Assembly (NCBI RefSeq): GCF_019083805.1
Contig: NZ_JAHRDV010000008.1
Coordinates: forward strand, 62,001 to 126,000
Length of the DNA stretch: 64,000 bases
Origin: Acetobacter estunensis
Lineage (GTDB): Bacteria; Pseudomonadota; Alphaproteobacteria; Acetobacterales; Acetobacteraceae
Reading direction: 5' to 3'
The notes beneath the pieces are model-generated. The model ran no database searches and was not told the origin of the DNA. It saw only the letters and a program-made list of their open reading frames with translations. Positions 27,003 through 36,015 of this stretch are shown here, in pieces. How positions within the stretch are numbered: position 1 is the stretch's first letter; each line of letters starts with the position of its first letter. Made by a program: the position numbers and the translations under genes.

Positions 27003-27020
27003 GGCCATGTTGACAAAAGA
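27000..27020. repeat. IS terminal inverted repeat, left
   Basis: Starts TTAGGCCATGTTGAC and is the exact reverse complement of 27849-27869. Confidence 0.92.
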
Positions 27021-27782
27021 CTCAATCCAGAGTCTTGCGGCTGCGATATTGAGGAAACTCCTGAAGGATAAGGCGGTCTTGTCGTAGCGGGTCGCGATAC
27101 GGCGCATCTGCTTGAGCCTGTTGAACATCCTCTCTATGCAGTTGCGATCCCTGTAACGCCGCCAGTCTGTTTTCTGTGGAGCGCTACGGCCTTTGCGTGA
27201 TGGAATGACCGGCAGGATCCCGTGGACCAGCAGCTCCCGGCGGAAACTGTCACTGTCATAGCCCCGGTCGGCCAGCAATGGCTTTGGGGTTCGGGACAGG
27301 TAGCTTCATCAGGGCGTCTGTGGCTTTGTAATCCGAGACTTGGCCTCCGGTAAGGACAAAGCCGAGAGGGCGTCCCTGATTGTCACATCGGGCATGGATT
27401 TTGCTCGTAAAGCCGCCGCGTGACCGACCAAAAGCCTCCGAATAAGCCCCCCTTTTGCCCCAGTGGTCTGTGAATGGGCACGGATTATGGTGCTGTCGAT
27501 CATATGCTGCCAGTTATCAGTCAGCCCCAGATCTACCAAGGTCTGTAAAAGAGTATCCCAAACACCCTGTTCAGCCCAACGCCGGAACCGGACATAGACC
27601 GAGTTCCACTTGCCGTAGCGCTCATGCATGTCCCGCCAGGGGCAACCCGTTCGTAGAACATGCAGCATACCATTGAGAAACTGGCGATTGTCTCCAGATG
27701 GACGTGCCCAACGTCCACGCTCAGGCGGCAGAAGCGGACCAATCATCGCCCATTCCTGATCCGTCAGATCGCCTCGTGTCAT
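27000..27782 (-). pseudogene. IS5-family transposase, frame broken twice
   Basis: The N-terminal part (from 27782) begins MTRGDLTDQEWAMIGPLLPP and is a standard IS5-type DUF4096 domain with GNPWRDM-like and AHSQTTGAKGG blocks. At a run of six G (plus-strand C 27447-27452) the conserved reading moves to the -1 frame (SEAFGRSRGGFTSKIH), and near 27274-27290 it returns to the first frame (LLADRGYDSDSFRREL, then the IERMFNRLKQ block with the catalytic Glu). The first shift could be programmed. The second looks like a one-base insertion, so the gene is probably inactive. Confidence 0.8.
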
Positions 27783-27848
27783 GCCTGTTCTCTCTGCCCG
27801 TTATCCCACAGCCAGGAAGTGAAGCAGAACTCAGGCAGACCGTATAGA

Positions 27849-27869
27849 TCTTTTGTCAACATGGCCTAA
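27849..27869. repeat. IS terminal inverted repeat, right
   Basis: Ends GTCAACATGGCCTAA and is the exact reverse complement of 27000-27020. Confidence 0.92.
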
Positions 27870-28008
27870 GCACACTGCATAGACCTTACCATTTCATGCC
27901 AAACTCGTGATCTCACAAAAACATCTCCCTTCAGAAAATCCCCGAGAACTTCAATACAAAATCTGATAATTTTAGAAGACTAAATGTAACTTCATCGTCA
28001 GGCACATC

Positions 28009-29217
28009 ATGACGTCTCCCCCTTTTCAGACAACGCCGTTCATGCTCCGCTATCTTAATCGTTTCCTATGTCTCGACGATTTCGAAACTGTCGCACGCCG
28101 TCGATTGCCTCGGCAACTCTATGGCTACTATTCTGGTGCAGCAGAAACCGGCCGTTCCCTACGAGCAAATCGAGAGAGCTATGCTGAACTTGCCCTAATG
28201 CCACGCGTGCTTATTGATACTCATGCTCGTTCGACGGTGACTTCTCTCTTCGGTAAATCCTTTACACAGCCAGTCGGAATCGCACCCATGGGCCTCTCAG
28301 CCCTATCGTCGTTTCGGGGCGATATTGCCTTGGCACGGGCTGCGGCTGAAGAAGGTGCGCTAATGGTGGCCAGCGCCACGTCCCTCACTCCGCTTGAAAC
28401 AATGGCCGCCGATAGCGCAACACGGTGGTTTCAAGCCTATCTGCCCGGTGACCGGGAACGCATCGCAGCGATGCTTCGCCGGGTCGGCAATGCTGGGTTC
28501 GAAACGATTGTCCTTACCGTGGATGTACAGGTTCCGGCCAACCGCGAGAACAATATTCGCAACGGTTTTTCTATACCTCTCCGACCCAGTCCGCGTCTTT
28601 TGTGGGATGGCGTGTGCCACCCGCGCTGGTCCTGTGGAACTTTTCTTCGCACTTTAGCAAGCGGCATGCCACATTTCGAAAACATGGACGCATTTCGAGG
28701 TCCGGCAATTCTTTCGCGCACCGCTGAGCGTAATATTGGAACACGTGAGCGTCTCAGTTGGGAACATGTCAAATTCATACGCGACAACTGGAAAGGCCGC
28801 TTTATTATAAAGGGGATTCTTTCTTCCGAGGATACCGTACTCGCCCGCAATGCAGGTGCTGACGGCGTCTGGATCTCCAACCATGGCGGACGCCAACTCG
28901 ACTCCGCAATTGCTCCCCTGCTCGTACTGCAGGAGGTCACGCGCGAAGCGGGCGAAATGGCTGTGTTGATTGATGGCGGCATAAGACGAGGCACCGACGT
29001 ACTCAAAGCTCTGGCGCTTGGGGCAGATTTTGTCTTCATCGGTCGGCCGTTTCTCTACGCCTCAGTCGCAGCCGGCGGGATCGGCGTGCGTCACGCACTA
29101 CGACTGATACAGGCAGAAATCATGCGCGACATGGCGATGCTGGGCGTGAACACTATCAGTGAACTTTCCCCCGCTCATGTGCGAAAATTCACAGCCGTGC
29201 AAATTCCTGACAGATAA
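28009..29217 (+). CDS. FMN-dependent 2-hydroxy acid oxidase/dehydrogenase (LldD-like)
   Basis: The 402-residue product belongs to the FMN-dependent alpha-hydroxy acid oxidase family (L-lactate dehydrogenase LldD, glycolate and mandelate oxidases). It has DDFETVARRRLPRQLYGYYSGAAE at the N-terminus, PVGIAPMGLSAL, ASATSLTPLE, VLTVDVQVPANRENN, the catalytic SNHGGRQLD (His near 291) and FMN-phosphate binding DGGIRRGTDV. It oxidises a small 2-hydroxy acid such as L-lactate; the substrate is not certain. It lies alone between the IS and the EPS locus and reads toward it. An in-frame ATG at 28042 is an alternative start. Confidence 0.9.
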   Translation: MTSPPFQTTPFMLRYLNRFLCLDDFETVARRRLPRQLYGYYSGAAETGRSLRANRESYAELALMPRVLIDTHARSTVTSLFGKSFTQPVGIAPMGLSALSSFRGDIALARAAAEEGALMVASATSLTPLETMAADSATRWFQAYLPGDRERIAAMLRRVGNAGFETIVLTVDVQVPANRENNIRNGFSIPLRPSPRLLWDGVCHPRWSCGTFLRTLASGMPHFENMDAFRGPAILSRTAERNIGTRERLSWEHVKFIRDNWKGRFIIKGILSSEDTVLARNAGADGVWISNHGGRQLDSAIAPLLVLQEVTREAGEMAVLIDGGIRRGTDVLKALALGADFVFIGRPFLYASVAAGGIGVRHALRLIQAEIMRDMAMLGVNTISELSPAHVRKFTAVQIPDR

Positions 29218-29268
29218 CGAATACAGACTTCCTATCCACCTTAGCCACGTACTGTAAGACAATGGCCT

Positions 29269-30306
29269 TTAGACGCTTGCGCCTTCAGAGAAAGATTGAC
29301 CGACCACAGGCGAAATCTGTGTAACAATATTCCCAGTGGGCAGACTTATTTCCACTTCAGGTGATGAAGCGCCCATTCCAAATGCAGCCATTTTCGTCCC
29401 TGTAAGGGGACGAAGTTGTTCGGGGCGATATCTCATTTTAGTAAATGCACGAATCAGCATCGCACACCCCATGCGAAAAGTATTCCAAGGAAGCTTCGAA
29501 TTTCCTGCGACTGCAAACAATCCGATCGCATTGCGCATACGCGCCTCAAAGGCACTAACTCTCCTGCCATTTCTCAAATATCCGCCATAAACCTGCATGC
29601 TGCCAGGATGATTCTCGAAAGCAGACATCAACTCACGCACCTCTTCATGTGGATCAATCTTGTCTTTTGCGAAGGTATTGTAGATCGGCCCACTGTAGAG
29701 TGGTCTTGTATGGGTCATCGGCACCTCATCCACAATTGCAGCACGGTAGGTGGGATCCTTCATCAGAAGAGCCCAGATCATGTCCGTGCCCCACCCGGTG
29801 AAATGCTGCTCGAAGATTGGCAAGAGCGTCCGTAGATATGATGATTTTATGCAACAGGCCATAGATTCAAGAAAAGTGCTGTAACGAAAACGGAAACCAG
29901 GCATCTGCAAAACGATGGCATGTGACATGTAGCTTTCGACCGTCATAGCAGGTTGCGCCATCGTCAAATCATATTGCACAGCGATAGCAAACAGTCTGTT
30001 AATATCCTTTACCTCCATCAACAGATCATCATCGGGAAGCATGATATACTCGTAACGATCCAACAATTCAGGATTCGCCATAAAATGGCGTACGATACTG
30101 TCCCATTTGGTGCCATAATCGAATACGGGCGGCAGATCTCCATCCTGACAACGCAAAACATCTGTAGCATAAGCATTCAGTTGCAGATCCCAAGTTCGTG
30201 TAACCGTTTTGTCAGCGATCCAGCTATGATGCAGAGAATTATCACCGACACGGGCAAGGACCAGGAAACGCCTATTCTTGGAAAGATATTCCGGCTCCTG
30301 TTTCAT
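29269..30306 (-). CDS. DUF707 family putative glycosyltransferase
   Basis: The 345-residue product matches DUF707, a family known from plants and scattered bacterial polysaccharide loci. It has RRFLVLARVGDNSLHHSWI at the start, DYGTKWDSIVRHF, YEYIMLPDDDLLM (an acidic metal-binding-like motif), FTGWGTDMIWALLM and TRPLYSGPIYN. Its position among sugar genes supports a glycosyltransferase or sugar-modifying role, which is inference. AGGGAG precedes the ATG. Base composition is clearly lower in GC than flanking core genes, suggesting transfer. Confidence 0.75.
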   Translation of the reverse strand: MKQEPEYLSKNRRFLVLARVGDNSLHHSWIADKTVTRTWDLQLNAYATDVLRCQDGDLPPVFDYGTKWDSIVRHFMANPELLDRYEYIMLPDDDLLMEVKDINRLFAIAVQYDLTMAQPAMTVESYMSHAIVLQMPGFRFRYSTFLESMACCIKSSYLRTLLPIFEQHFTGWGTDMIWALLMKDPTYRAAIVDEVPMTHTRPLYSGPIYNTFAKDKIDPHEEVRELMSAFENHPGSMQVYGGYLRNGRRVSAFEARMRNAIGLFAVAGNSKLPWNTFRMGCAMLIRAFTKMRYRPEQLRPLTGTKMAAFGMGASSPEVEISLPTGNIVTQISPVVGQSFSEGASV

Positions 30307-30484
30307 CTGAATTGCTCCCTAAACGCAAAACTCACGATTCATCTAGACTGCGAAAAACGGGTAGCGATCTTGAACAAAATATGACTCAGATAAATATATA
30401 TAATAATAAAACAAAAACACCTCCCTTTTTTAGGGAACGTATTACACAGTCAAGCGATATTCAAAAAATCAATGGTATTGCACA

Positions 30485-31009
30485 TCACAATAAAGGCCAT
30501 GATGCATCCTTCTCTGACAAATCACTTACTTCCAAAGGCCATGAAATCCCGATCCTTGGATCATCGTAACGTAATCCCCCCTCCACATCAGGTGCATACA
30601 TGGCACTAACAGGATAAAAGACTTCTACATTGTCAGTCAGCGTCTGAAATCCATGAGCAAATCCTGGTGGCACATAAAGTAAACGGTGATTTTCGTCGGA
30701 AAGTAAAAACTTTTCATACTGTAAATACGTTGGTGATTCTTCACGCAAATCAACAATTATATCTATTATTTTTCCTTTCGTACAGCGCATAAGTTTGGCC
30801 TCAGCATGAATACCACGCTGAAAATGCAACCCACGGATTGTCCCCCTATTACGTGAAAAAGACATGTTATGCTGCACAAAATCGGTGATTAATCCGTGCT
30901 CAGCGAACTCTTTCCTGCACATCATACGGGTAAAAAAACCCCGATCATCTCCTCGAAGTTCAGGATCAATCAGTACCGCACCCTTCATGCTAGTTTCATG
31001 AAAAATCAT
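30485..31009 (-). CDS. RmlC/RfbC-like sugar-nucleotide 3,5-epimerase
   Basis: A 174-residue cupin of the dTDP-4-dehydrorhamnose 3,5-epimerase family: DDRGFFTRMMC, QHNMSFSRNRGTIRGLHFQ (catalytic His), DIIVDLREESPTYLQYE and VPPGFAHGFQTL. The usual YxxxxxYxPxxE block appears here as VFYPVSAMYAPDVEGGLRYDDP. Because its neighbours are CDP-sugar genes and rmlA, rmlB and rmlD are absent, its substrate may be a CDP-4-keto sugar rather than dTDP-4-keto-rhamnose. The ATG at 31009 has GGAG nine bases upstream; an ATG at 31018 is too close. It overlaps the preceding oxidoreductase gene by 14 bases. Confidence 0.85.
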   Translation of the reverse strand: MIFHETSMKGAVLIDPELRGDDRGFFTRMMCRKEFAEHGLITDFVQHNMSFSRNRGTIRGLHFQRGIHAEAKLMRCTKGKIIDIIVDLREESPTYLQYEKFLLSDENHRLLYVPPGFAHGFQTLTDNVEVFYPVSAMYAPDVEGGLRYDDPRIGISWPLEVSDLSEKDASWPLL

Positions 31010-32354
31010 AAACCGCATCTCCGCTCATCAGAGAGGCACCAAAAACACCTTCCTGCTCGGCATAAAGACGATCGATCGTCCGCTTTTCAGGCAGTTCAAC
31101 ATCCGCAAATGTGAGCGGTTGATCCTTGGAAATCGATCTCTTCACCCGACCACCAACAGCGAGGCCTAACGGTATCAAATTTTTTTTCCGTATTATCTCA
31201 ATATTTTCAATCATTCCATAGCATTCAAACCCACCAAGAGAATCAATAACATCCCCACTCACAAGATCTTTCTTAGCCAGCGCGATAACGCCCACGCTTG
31301 GTCCTGCGCGCGGGGTTAATGTCGCGTCACCAAACAGAACCGCTCTCGCGACCGATCCAGGAACCTCGAAATGACACAGATGAAAAGGGGTGTAGAAGCA
31401 ATAATAGGGACCAGATCCCATTTTATAATAATTCAGAAAATGCCGTTGGCGCGAATCTTCCATTGTCCCAATAACAAAAACTCCTGGTCCCGGTCGTGCA
31501 CCAATTACATAATCGACAATACCAGGTCCTCCCGCGGCAAGATGAGCATCAAGATGGGCGGCAAAAGCACTGGTGGTTTCCTCCAAAGGAATCAGCGGCG
31601 CGTACGGATTACCATCCGAAAAATCGGGACCAATCATACCACGCCTTGCCACTTTCATACCGGTTCCGTTGGCAATAACCGTCTGTTCAAAAGAGATTTT
31701 CGTGCCATCGGCAAATGAAGCCGCCATGGCCGGGTCTAGTCCCCACTTTTGCGCAAAAGCAACCTGTGTGTCTGGTGTACGATACGGGTCGTAAAGCCCC
31801 TTGATGCTGCCGCAGAGCACGGGACGTACACCAATACCCTCCATAAAACGAACGAGATTCATCATTACGCCCGGCTGATCACCGTCACCAGCGGTATAAA
31901 CAACACGGGCTTTATCGGCCTTCATCTTCAGGATTGGCCCGATGGTTCCATCGAGTTCCGCATTCACCTGAATCAGATGCTTGCCTCCCTCAATTGCAGC
32001 CAATGCCGCACGGGCAGCATATTCCATCGACCCGGTCGCTTCGATTACAGCATCAATACCACTCACCTCCGCCAGAAGCTGCGGATCGTTCGTAACCGCG
32101 CAAGCTCCAGAGGCGATAGCAGTCTCAAGACTGGGAGCATCTGTACACCATACCGGGTCAAGTCCAAGTTCCGTGAATACTGCTTCACCATTCGCACGAG
32201 TGCGATTGGCTACCGCCACAACCCTCATACCCGGTGTCGCGATTTCAATTGTGCGTGCAATGGCTTTTGCCTGTGTACCCGCTCCAACAATAGCGACAGT
32301 CACGGGACACCCCACTGCCTCACGCTTTTTCAATGCTGCATCGACGATGATCAT
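30996..32354 (-). CDS. NAD(P)-dependent oxidoreductase with C-terminal SAF domain
   Basis: The 452-residue product has an N-terminal Rossmann fold (VTVAIVGAGTQAKAIARTIE) like homoserine dehydrogenase or Gfo/Idh enzymes. A middle domain holds GKHLIQVNAELDGTIGPILK and the YYKMGSGPYYCFYTPFHLCHFEVP block. A C-terminal SAF domain follows (KKDLVSGDVIDSLGGFECYGMIEN, LPLGLAVGGRVKRSISKDQPLTFADVELP). Such proteins occur in polysaccharide loci beside glucose-1-phosphate cytidylyltransferase, but I know of no proven reaction. SAF domains also occur in sialic acid synthases and altronate dehydratases. It is coupled by overlap to the 3,5-epimerase gene. Confidence 0.82.
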   Translation of the reverse strand: MIIVDAALKKREAVGCPVTVAIVGAGTQAKAIARTIEIATPGMRVVAVANRTRANGEAVFTELGLDPVWCTDAPSLETAIASGACAVTNDPQLLAEVSGIDAVIEATGSMEYAARAALAAIEGGKHLIQVNAELDGTIGPILKMKADKARVVYTAGDGDQPGVMMNLVRFMEGIGVRPVLCGSIKGLYDPYRTPDTQVAFAQKWGLDPAMAASFADGTKISFEQTVIANGTGMKVARRGMIGPDFSDGNPYAPLIPLEETTSAFAAHLDAHLAAGGPGIVDYVIGARPGPGVFVIGTMEDSRQRHFLNYYKMGSGPYYCFYTPFHLCHFEVPGSVARAVLFGDATLTPRAGPSVGVIALAKKDLVSGDVIDSLGGFECYGMIENIEIIRKKNLIPLGLAVGGRVKRSISKDQPLTFADVELPEKRTIDRLYAEQEGVFGASLMSGDAVYDFS

Positions 32355-32447
32355 ATCCTAGATCCTGCCAATTTTATTGCGTTCAACATTCTTGCGTCGT
32401 GTCAGACACCTTTTCTGACATCCATCCTGTACCTTGTTTGACGACAA

Positions 32448-33227
32448 TCAGTCAGGCCATACTTTCCACGGTGCAGCCCGAGTTGACCATGCCGCTTCAA
32501 GAACTTGCTTGTCGCGCAATGTGTCCATGCTTTGCCAGTAACCATCATGGACAAAACTCGAAAGCTTATCGCGCTCAATCAATCGGTCCATGGGTTCTGC
32601 TTCCCACGTTGTCAGATCGTCATCGATCAAATCAAATATTTCAGGCTCACACACGAAGAAGCCGCCATTGATCAACCCTCCATCTCCCGCGCGCTTTTCG
32701 CCAAACCCCCTTACTGCAGCGCCATTGTCACTCAATTGAAGCGCGCCATAGCGTCCGGGTTGGACCACCGCCGTCAATGTGCACCATGAGTCGCGAGATT
32801 TATGAAATGCTACAAGATCATTGATGTTGACGTCGCTTACACCATCACCATACGTCAGACAAAACGTCTCATCTTCCAGATATTGCCGTGCACGTCGTAT
32901 ACGTCCACCCGTAAGAGACTCTTTGCCGGTATCCAGAACTGTCACACGCCAGTTTTCATTTTGCGCTTGCAGCCAATTTACTTCTCCAGTACCTAAATCT
33001 ATAACGAAGTCATTACATGATGCACGATAACGCATGAAGTAATCGCGTATAAAATCGACTCGGTATCCACCAAGAACAACAAAATCTGAAAATCCATAAT
33101 GAGCATACATTTTCATGATATGCCAAAGTATTGGCCTACCACCAATCTCTGCCATAGGCTTGGGACGGATCATTGTCTCTTCACTTAGGCGGGTTCCAAA
33201 GCCACCAGCAAGTATCGCGACCTTCAT
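32448..33227 (-). CDS. rfbF: Glucose-1-phosphate cytidylyltransferase
   Basis: The 259-residue nucleotidyltransferase makes CDP-glucose from CTP and glucose 1-phosphate. The N-terminal signature is VAILAGGFGTRLSEET followed by RPKPMAEIGGRPILWHIM; later come TYGDGVSDVN (metal site), VQPGRYGAL and HDGYWQSMDTLRDK, all typical of RfbF/DdhA. It starts the CDP-sugar module of the locus. The expected next enzyme, CDP-glucose 4,6-dehydratase (RfbG), was not found. AGAGGA lies upstream of the ATG. Confidence 0.93.
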   Translation of the reverse strand: MKVAILAGGFGTRLSEETMIRPKPMAEIGGRPILWHIMKMYAHYGFSDFVVLGGYRVDFIRDYFMRYRASCNDFVIDLGTGEVNWLQAQNENWRVTVLDTGKESLTGGRIRRARQYLEDETFCLTYGDGVSDVNINDLVAFHKSRDSWCTLTAVVQPGRYGALQLSDNGAAVRGFGEKRAGDGGLINGGFFVCEPEIFDLIDDDLTTWEAEPMDRLIERDKLSSFVHDGYWQSMDTLRDKQVLEAAWSTRAAPWKVWPD

Positions 33228-33300
33228 TTACCAGATTCCTCTGCTATTGTTATCGGCCGATTTAATGTTGTAGTAGATAAAGCGCACAATAATGTGCCCC

Positions 33301-34356
33301 TCATCCAGAGGCAGCTTTCTGCCAGACTAGCGCCGAATTAAGGCGTCCCGCTGCCATATGTTTCTCCAAAACTTTTAGCCGTATCAAAGATGAATTTCGG
33401 AAATCTTGTTCTTTAAACATCATACGCGTCAATCCGTTCCGCAAATCTCCAATTGAATCACGTAGAGTCACCTGCGGCTGATGAGCCGGCGCAAGCGACT
33501 TGTAGAGTCCGAAATTGACCTGATAAGACCGACTATCGACCGGAGCCTCAGTATTGATGCTAATTTCAGTCCCGGGCAATGCCTCAGCAACGGCTTCAGC
33601 GATCTGACGCACCTGATAATTACGGTCATCACTGCCAACGTTGACCGTGAGATAACGTCCTCCGACATCCGCTGAACGATCTACTGCCCAGTCAATCGCA
33701 CGCGCCATATCGGTAGTGTCGATCATCGGTCGCCATGGAGTTCCATCAGAAATTACATTGAGTTTACGGGCAATCATCGCGGAAGCAACGAAATCATTCA
33801 ATACGAGATCAAGTCTCAACCGATCGGACATGCCGCAAGCAGTGGCGAAACGAAGGCTGGTTATCACCATATTCGTATTCATCTGTGACAGCGCCATTTC
33901 AGCGCCGATTTTGGAACGAGCGTAGGCTGTTACGGGATTAACCGGGTCACTCTCCTGACGCGGACCGCCGTCCGCTATGCCATATATACTGCAACTCGAT
34001 GCAAAAACGAAATTTTTCACACCTGCGCTAGCAGCGATTCGTGCCATCATAATCGTTGAATCTCTGTTGATTTCCTCAGTAACTTTCTCGAATTTAGCTC
34101 CCATTGGATCATTCGAAACGGCAGCAAGCTGAACAACAGCATCATATCCGGCAAGCTGTTCAGATGTGATGGAGCGTACGTCACCATAAAACTGCGCATT
34201 AAGATATTGCTCCGGCAAGCGCGTAACACCGGTAAGACAATAAGCAAAATAAGCATTGTCGAGGCCATGTAGAACAGCATGCGGATGCTCATGCCTTAGA
34301 TACTTACAAACAGTCGCTCCAACATAACCCAAATTTCCAGAAATCAGTATTTTCAT
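33301..34356 (-). CDS. NAD-dependent epimerase/dehydratase (extended SDR)
   Basis: A 351-residue extended short-chain dehydrogenase: cofactor loop ISGNLGYVGATVCKYL (G-x-x-G-x-x-G), VVQLAAVSNDP, the catalytic region FASSCSIYGIAD and the YxxxK motif in TAYARSKIGAE. It resembles the sugar-nucleotide epimerases that accompany rfbF in polysaccharide loci. It could perform 4,6-dehydration or C4 reduction/epimerisation; the reaction is not decided. The start at 34356 follows AAGGAAAAGG; the longer frame's N-terminus is not conserved. Confidence 0.85.
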   Translation of the reverse strand: MKILISGNLGYVGATVCKYLRHEHPHAVLHGLDNAYFAYCLTGVTRLPEQYLNAQFYGDVRSITSEQLAGYDAVVQLAAVSNDPMGAKFEKVTEEINRDSTIMMARIAASAGVKNFVFASSCSIYGIADGGPRQESDPVNPVTAYARSKIGAEMALSQMNTNMVITSLRFATACGMSDRLRLDLVLNDFVASAMIARKLNVISDGTPWRPMIDTTDMARAIDWAVDRSADVGGRYLTVNVGSDDRNYQVRQIAEAVAEALPGTEISINTEAPVDSRSYQVNFGLYKSLAPAHQPQVTLRDSIGDLRNGLTRMMFKEQDFRNSSLIRLKVLEKHMAAGRLNSALVWQKAASG

Positions 34357-34955
34357 CGCTACCTTTTCCTTATCAGAACTGAGGCTATCAATCTGCGACG
34401 TACTGAATATGTTTTTTGTAACGGAGCATCGCCATAACACGCGAGGAAAGCCGCATCCAACTGCGCCCACTTCACTGCGTATTTCCAGTTACAAAATTCA
34501 TGAATTCTCCATGCATCCTAGCGATCATATTAAGGAAGAAGAAAGAAAAAAGTTGCGTTACTTGAAAGAAAAAAATTTCCGATTATTCACAATGCCATGG
34601 GCAGGCGACTACGCTATATTGCGAATCCAAGTGTGCTTAAATTTATCTGGCAATTATCCAAAGATGACACCTATGGAATGAACCCGCTCCGATGAACGCT
34701 TGTCGCTTTAGCCGCTACCCATTTAACTAGCACAAACGAGCTACTCCGAGGACATATCAACCCGTTTCGATTGAAAGCATTTCATGCAGAAACATACGCA
34801 ACAAAAATATGAAATATCATTATTGCAACGAGAAATTATTATATTTCTATGAATCCAAATTGCCTTGCATACGTTAGCGTCTAAATGCAAACTTCGAGAG
34901 AAAAAAGATGTCTCCTTCGAAGATATAATTGAATACCCTTAGAAAGGCCTATCCC
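34357..34955. promoter_or_regulatory. AT-rich divergent intergenic region
   Basis: About 600 AT-rich bases between divergent genes (SDR epimerase on minus, GT8 on plus). They should hold both promoters. A perfect 12-bp palindrome AATTCATGAATT lies at 34495-34506. A 90-codon frame at 34409-34681 has no family likeness and is not called. Confidence 0.4.
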
Positions 34956-35975
34956 ATGCAGAGCAGAGCGCAAGCCTGTATCGAAGAAATATATCGAAGC
35001 GAGAAGAAGATCTGCATCTGTTACACTCCGGATCAGTCTTATCTTTTTCCGAGTTTTGTAAGTGCCTTACAGGCACGACGATTCACATCACGCAGTCTAG
35101 CTGATATCGTCATTCTCGCATTTGGAATCGATCCCTGTGCGGAAGCTGCTTTCTCTGAAGCCTGCGCACGCGCCGATATTGTGTTCCTAAGTCGAAGCGA
35201 GGCTGATATCGGCGGAGCGCCCGCCATGTTGGCACGTCTGTTTCTAGCGGACCTTCTCCCGAAAAATTATGATTATTTTCTCTATGTAGACGGCGATACC
35301 CAGATTCATGGCCCACTGGATGATCTTCTACACATGCCGATTCCACCAGGAATGTTCTATGGCGCTCCTGATCCAATGACATTCGTGGGTGATGACACGG
35401 ATCGATTGAGTCGCACCATAACCTCACACTTTACGTCACTCGGCCTTTCATCCAGTGAGGCAACACGCTATTTCAATTCCGGTGTAATCTATGCGGAACG
35501 CAAGGGATGGGCACGCATTGGCATCGAGGCGTGGAAAATGTTTTCCAATCAATCAAAGGAATCCCGCTTCCCTGATCAGGATGTTTTGAATCTCGTGGGC
35601 TTGCCACATTGCCTCTCCATGTCTCTGGCATGGAACTTCCCCGTATATATGAATAATATTCGTGTAGCATCTATAATTCAGCCACGAATCATTCATTACA
35701 TGTCGCGACCGAAACCATGGGAAGGCACTTTTCCCCCTTGGAATGCTGAAGTCTCAGCAGCCTATGGTGAGGTCGCATCAGTATACCCGGAGATAGCACG
35801 TTATTGGCGCAGCATGAAACGAACGACTTGGATACGTTATCACCTACAACAACAATACAAACGTGTGCACGCTATGATTACATGGGGATTTGGCGCGAAA
35901 AGACGCCGTATTCTAGCGTATGAACAGGATCTGAAGCAGACGAAATTCTATAGGCGACACACCATCGAAATTTAG
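34956..35975 (+). CDS. Glycosyltransferase family 8-like protein
   Basis: The 339-residue product resembles GT8 enzymes: ICICYTPDQSYLFPSFVSAL near the start, the donor/metal motif YVDGDTQIHGPLDDLL (DxD), RYFNSGVIYAER and DQDVLNLVG. The C-terminal HYMSRPKPW block also fits. It probably adds a hexose to the EPS repeat or another glycan. The ATG at 34956 follows AAAGG; the track start upstream would be a TTG. It is the only plus-strand gene in this half of the locus and is low in GC like its neighbours. Confidence 0.82.
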   Translation: MQSRAQACIEEIYRSEKKICICYTPDQSYLFPSFVSALQARRFTSRSLADIVILAFGIDPCAEAAFSEACARADIVFLSRSEADIGGAPAMLARLFLADLLPKNYDYFLYVDGDTQIHGPLDDLLHMPIPPGMFYGAPDPMTFVGDDTDRLSRTITSHFTSLGLSSSEATRYFNSGVIYAERKGWARIGIEAWKMFSNQSKESRFPDQDVLNLVGLPHCLSMSLAWNFPVYMNNIRVASIIQPRIIHYMSRPKPWEGTFPPWNAEVSAAYGEVASVYPEIARYWRSMKRTTWIRYHLQQQYKRVHAMITWGFGAKRRRILAYEQDLKQTKFYRRHTIEI

Positions 35976-36015
35976 TTATGCTTCAATGATTTCCTCTCAA
36001 AATTCGAAAGATATA

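Larger units (their letters stand above)
27000..27869 (-). mobile_element. IS5-superfamily insertion sequence, IS427-like
   Basis: About 865 bases are bounded by 21-bp perfect inverted repeats (27000-27020 and 27849-27869) starting TTAGGCCATG. The flanks fit a YTAR target, with TTAG on the left and CTAA on the right sharing the central TA. Size, ends and the transposase sequence agree with IS5 superfamily elements of the IS427 group, common in acetic acid bacteria. The transposase stop codon TAA is formed at the element edge. Confidence 0.88.

Noticed and set aside
26373..29217. Integrase-driven island with tRNA-Ser as attachment site
   Set aside because: No integrase gene and no second copy of the tRNA 3' end were found in the window; only the context is suggestive.
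34409..34681. 90-codon frame in the AT-rich divergent spacer
   Set aside because: Amino-acid composition follows the AT-rich DNA, no family likeness and no good start context.
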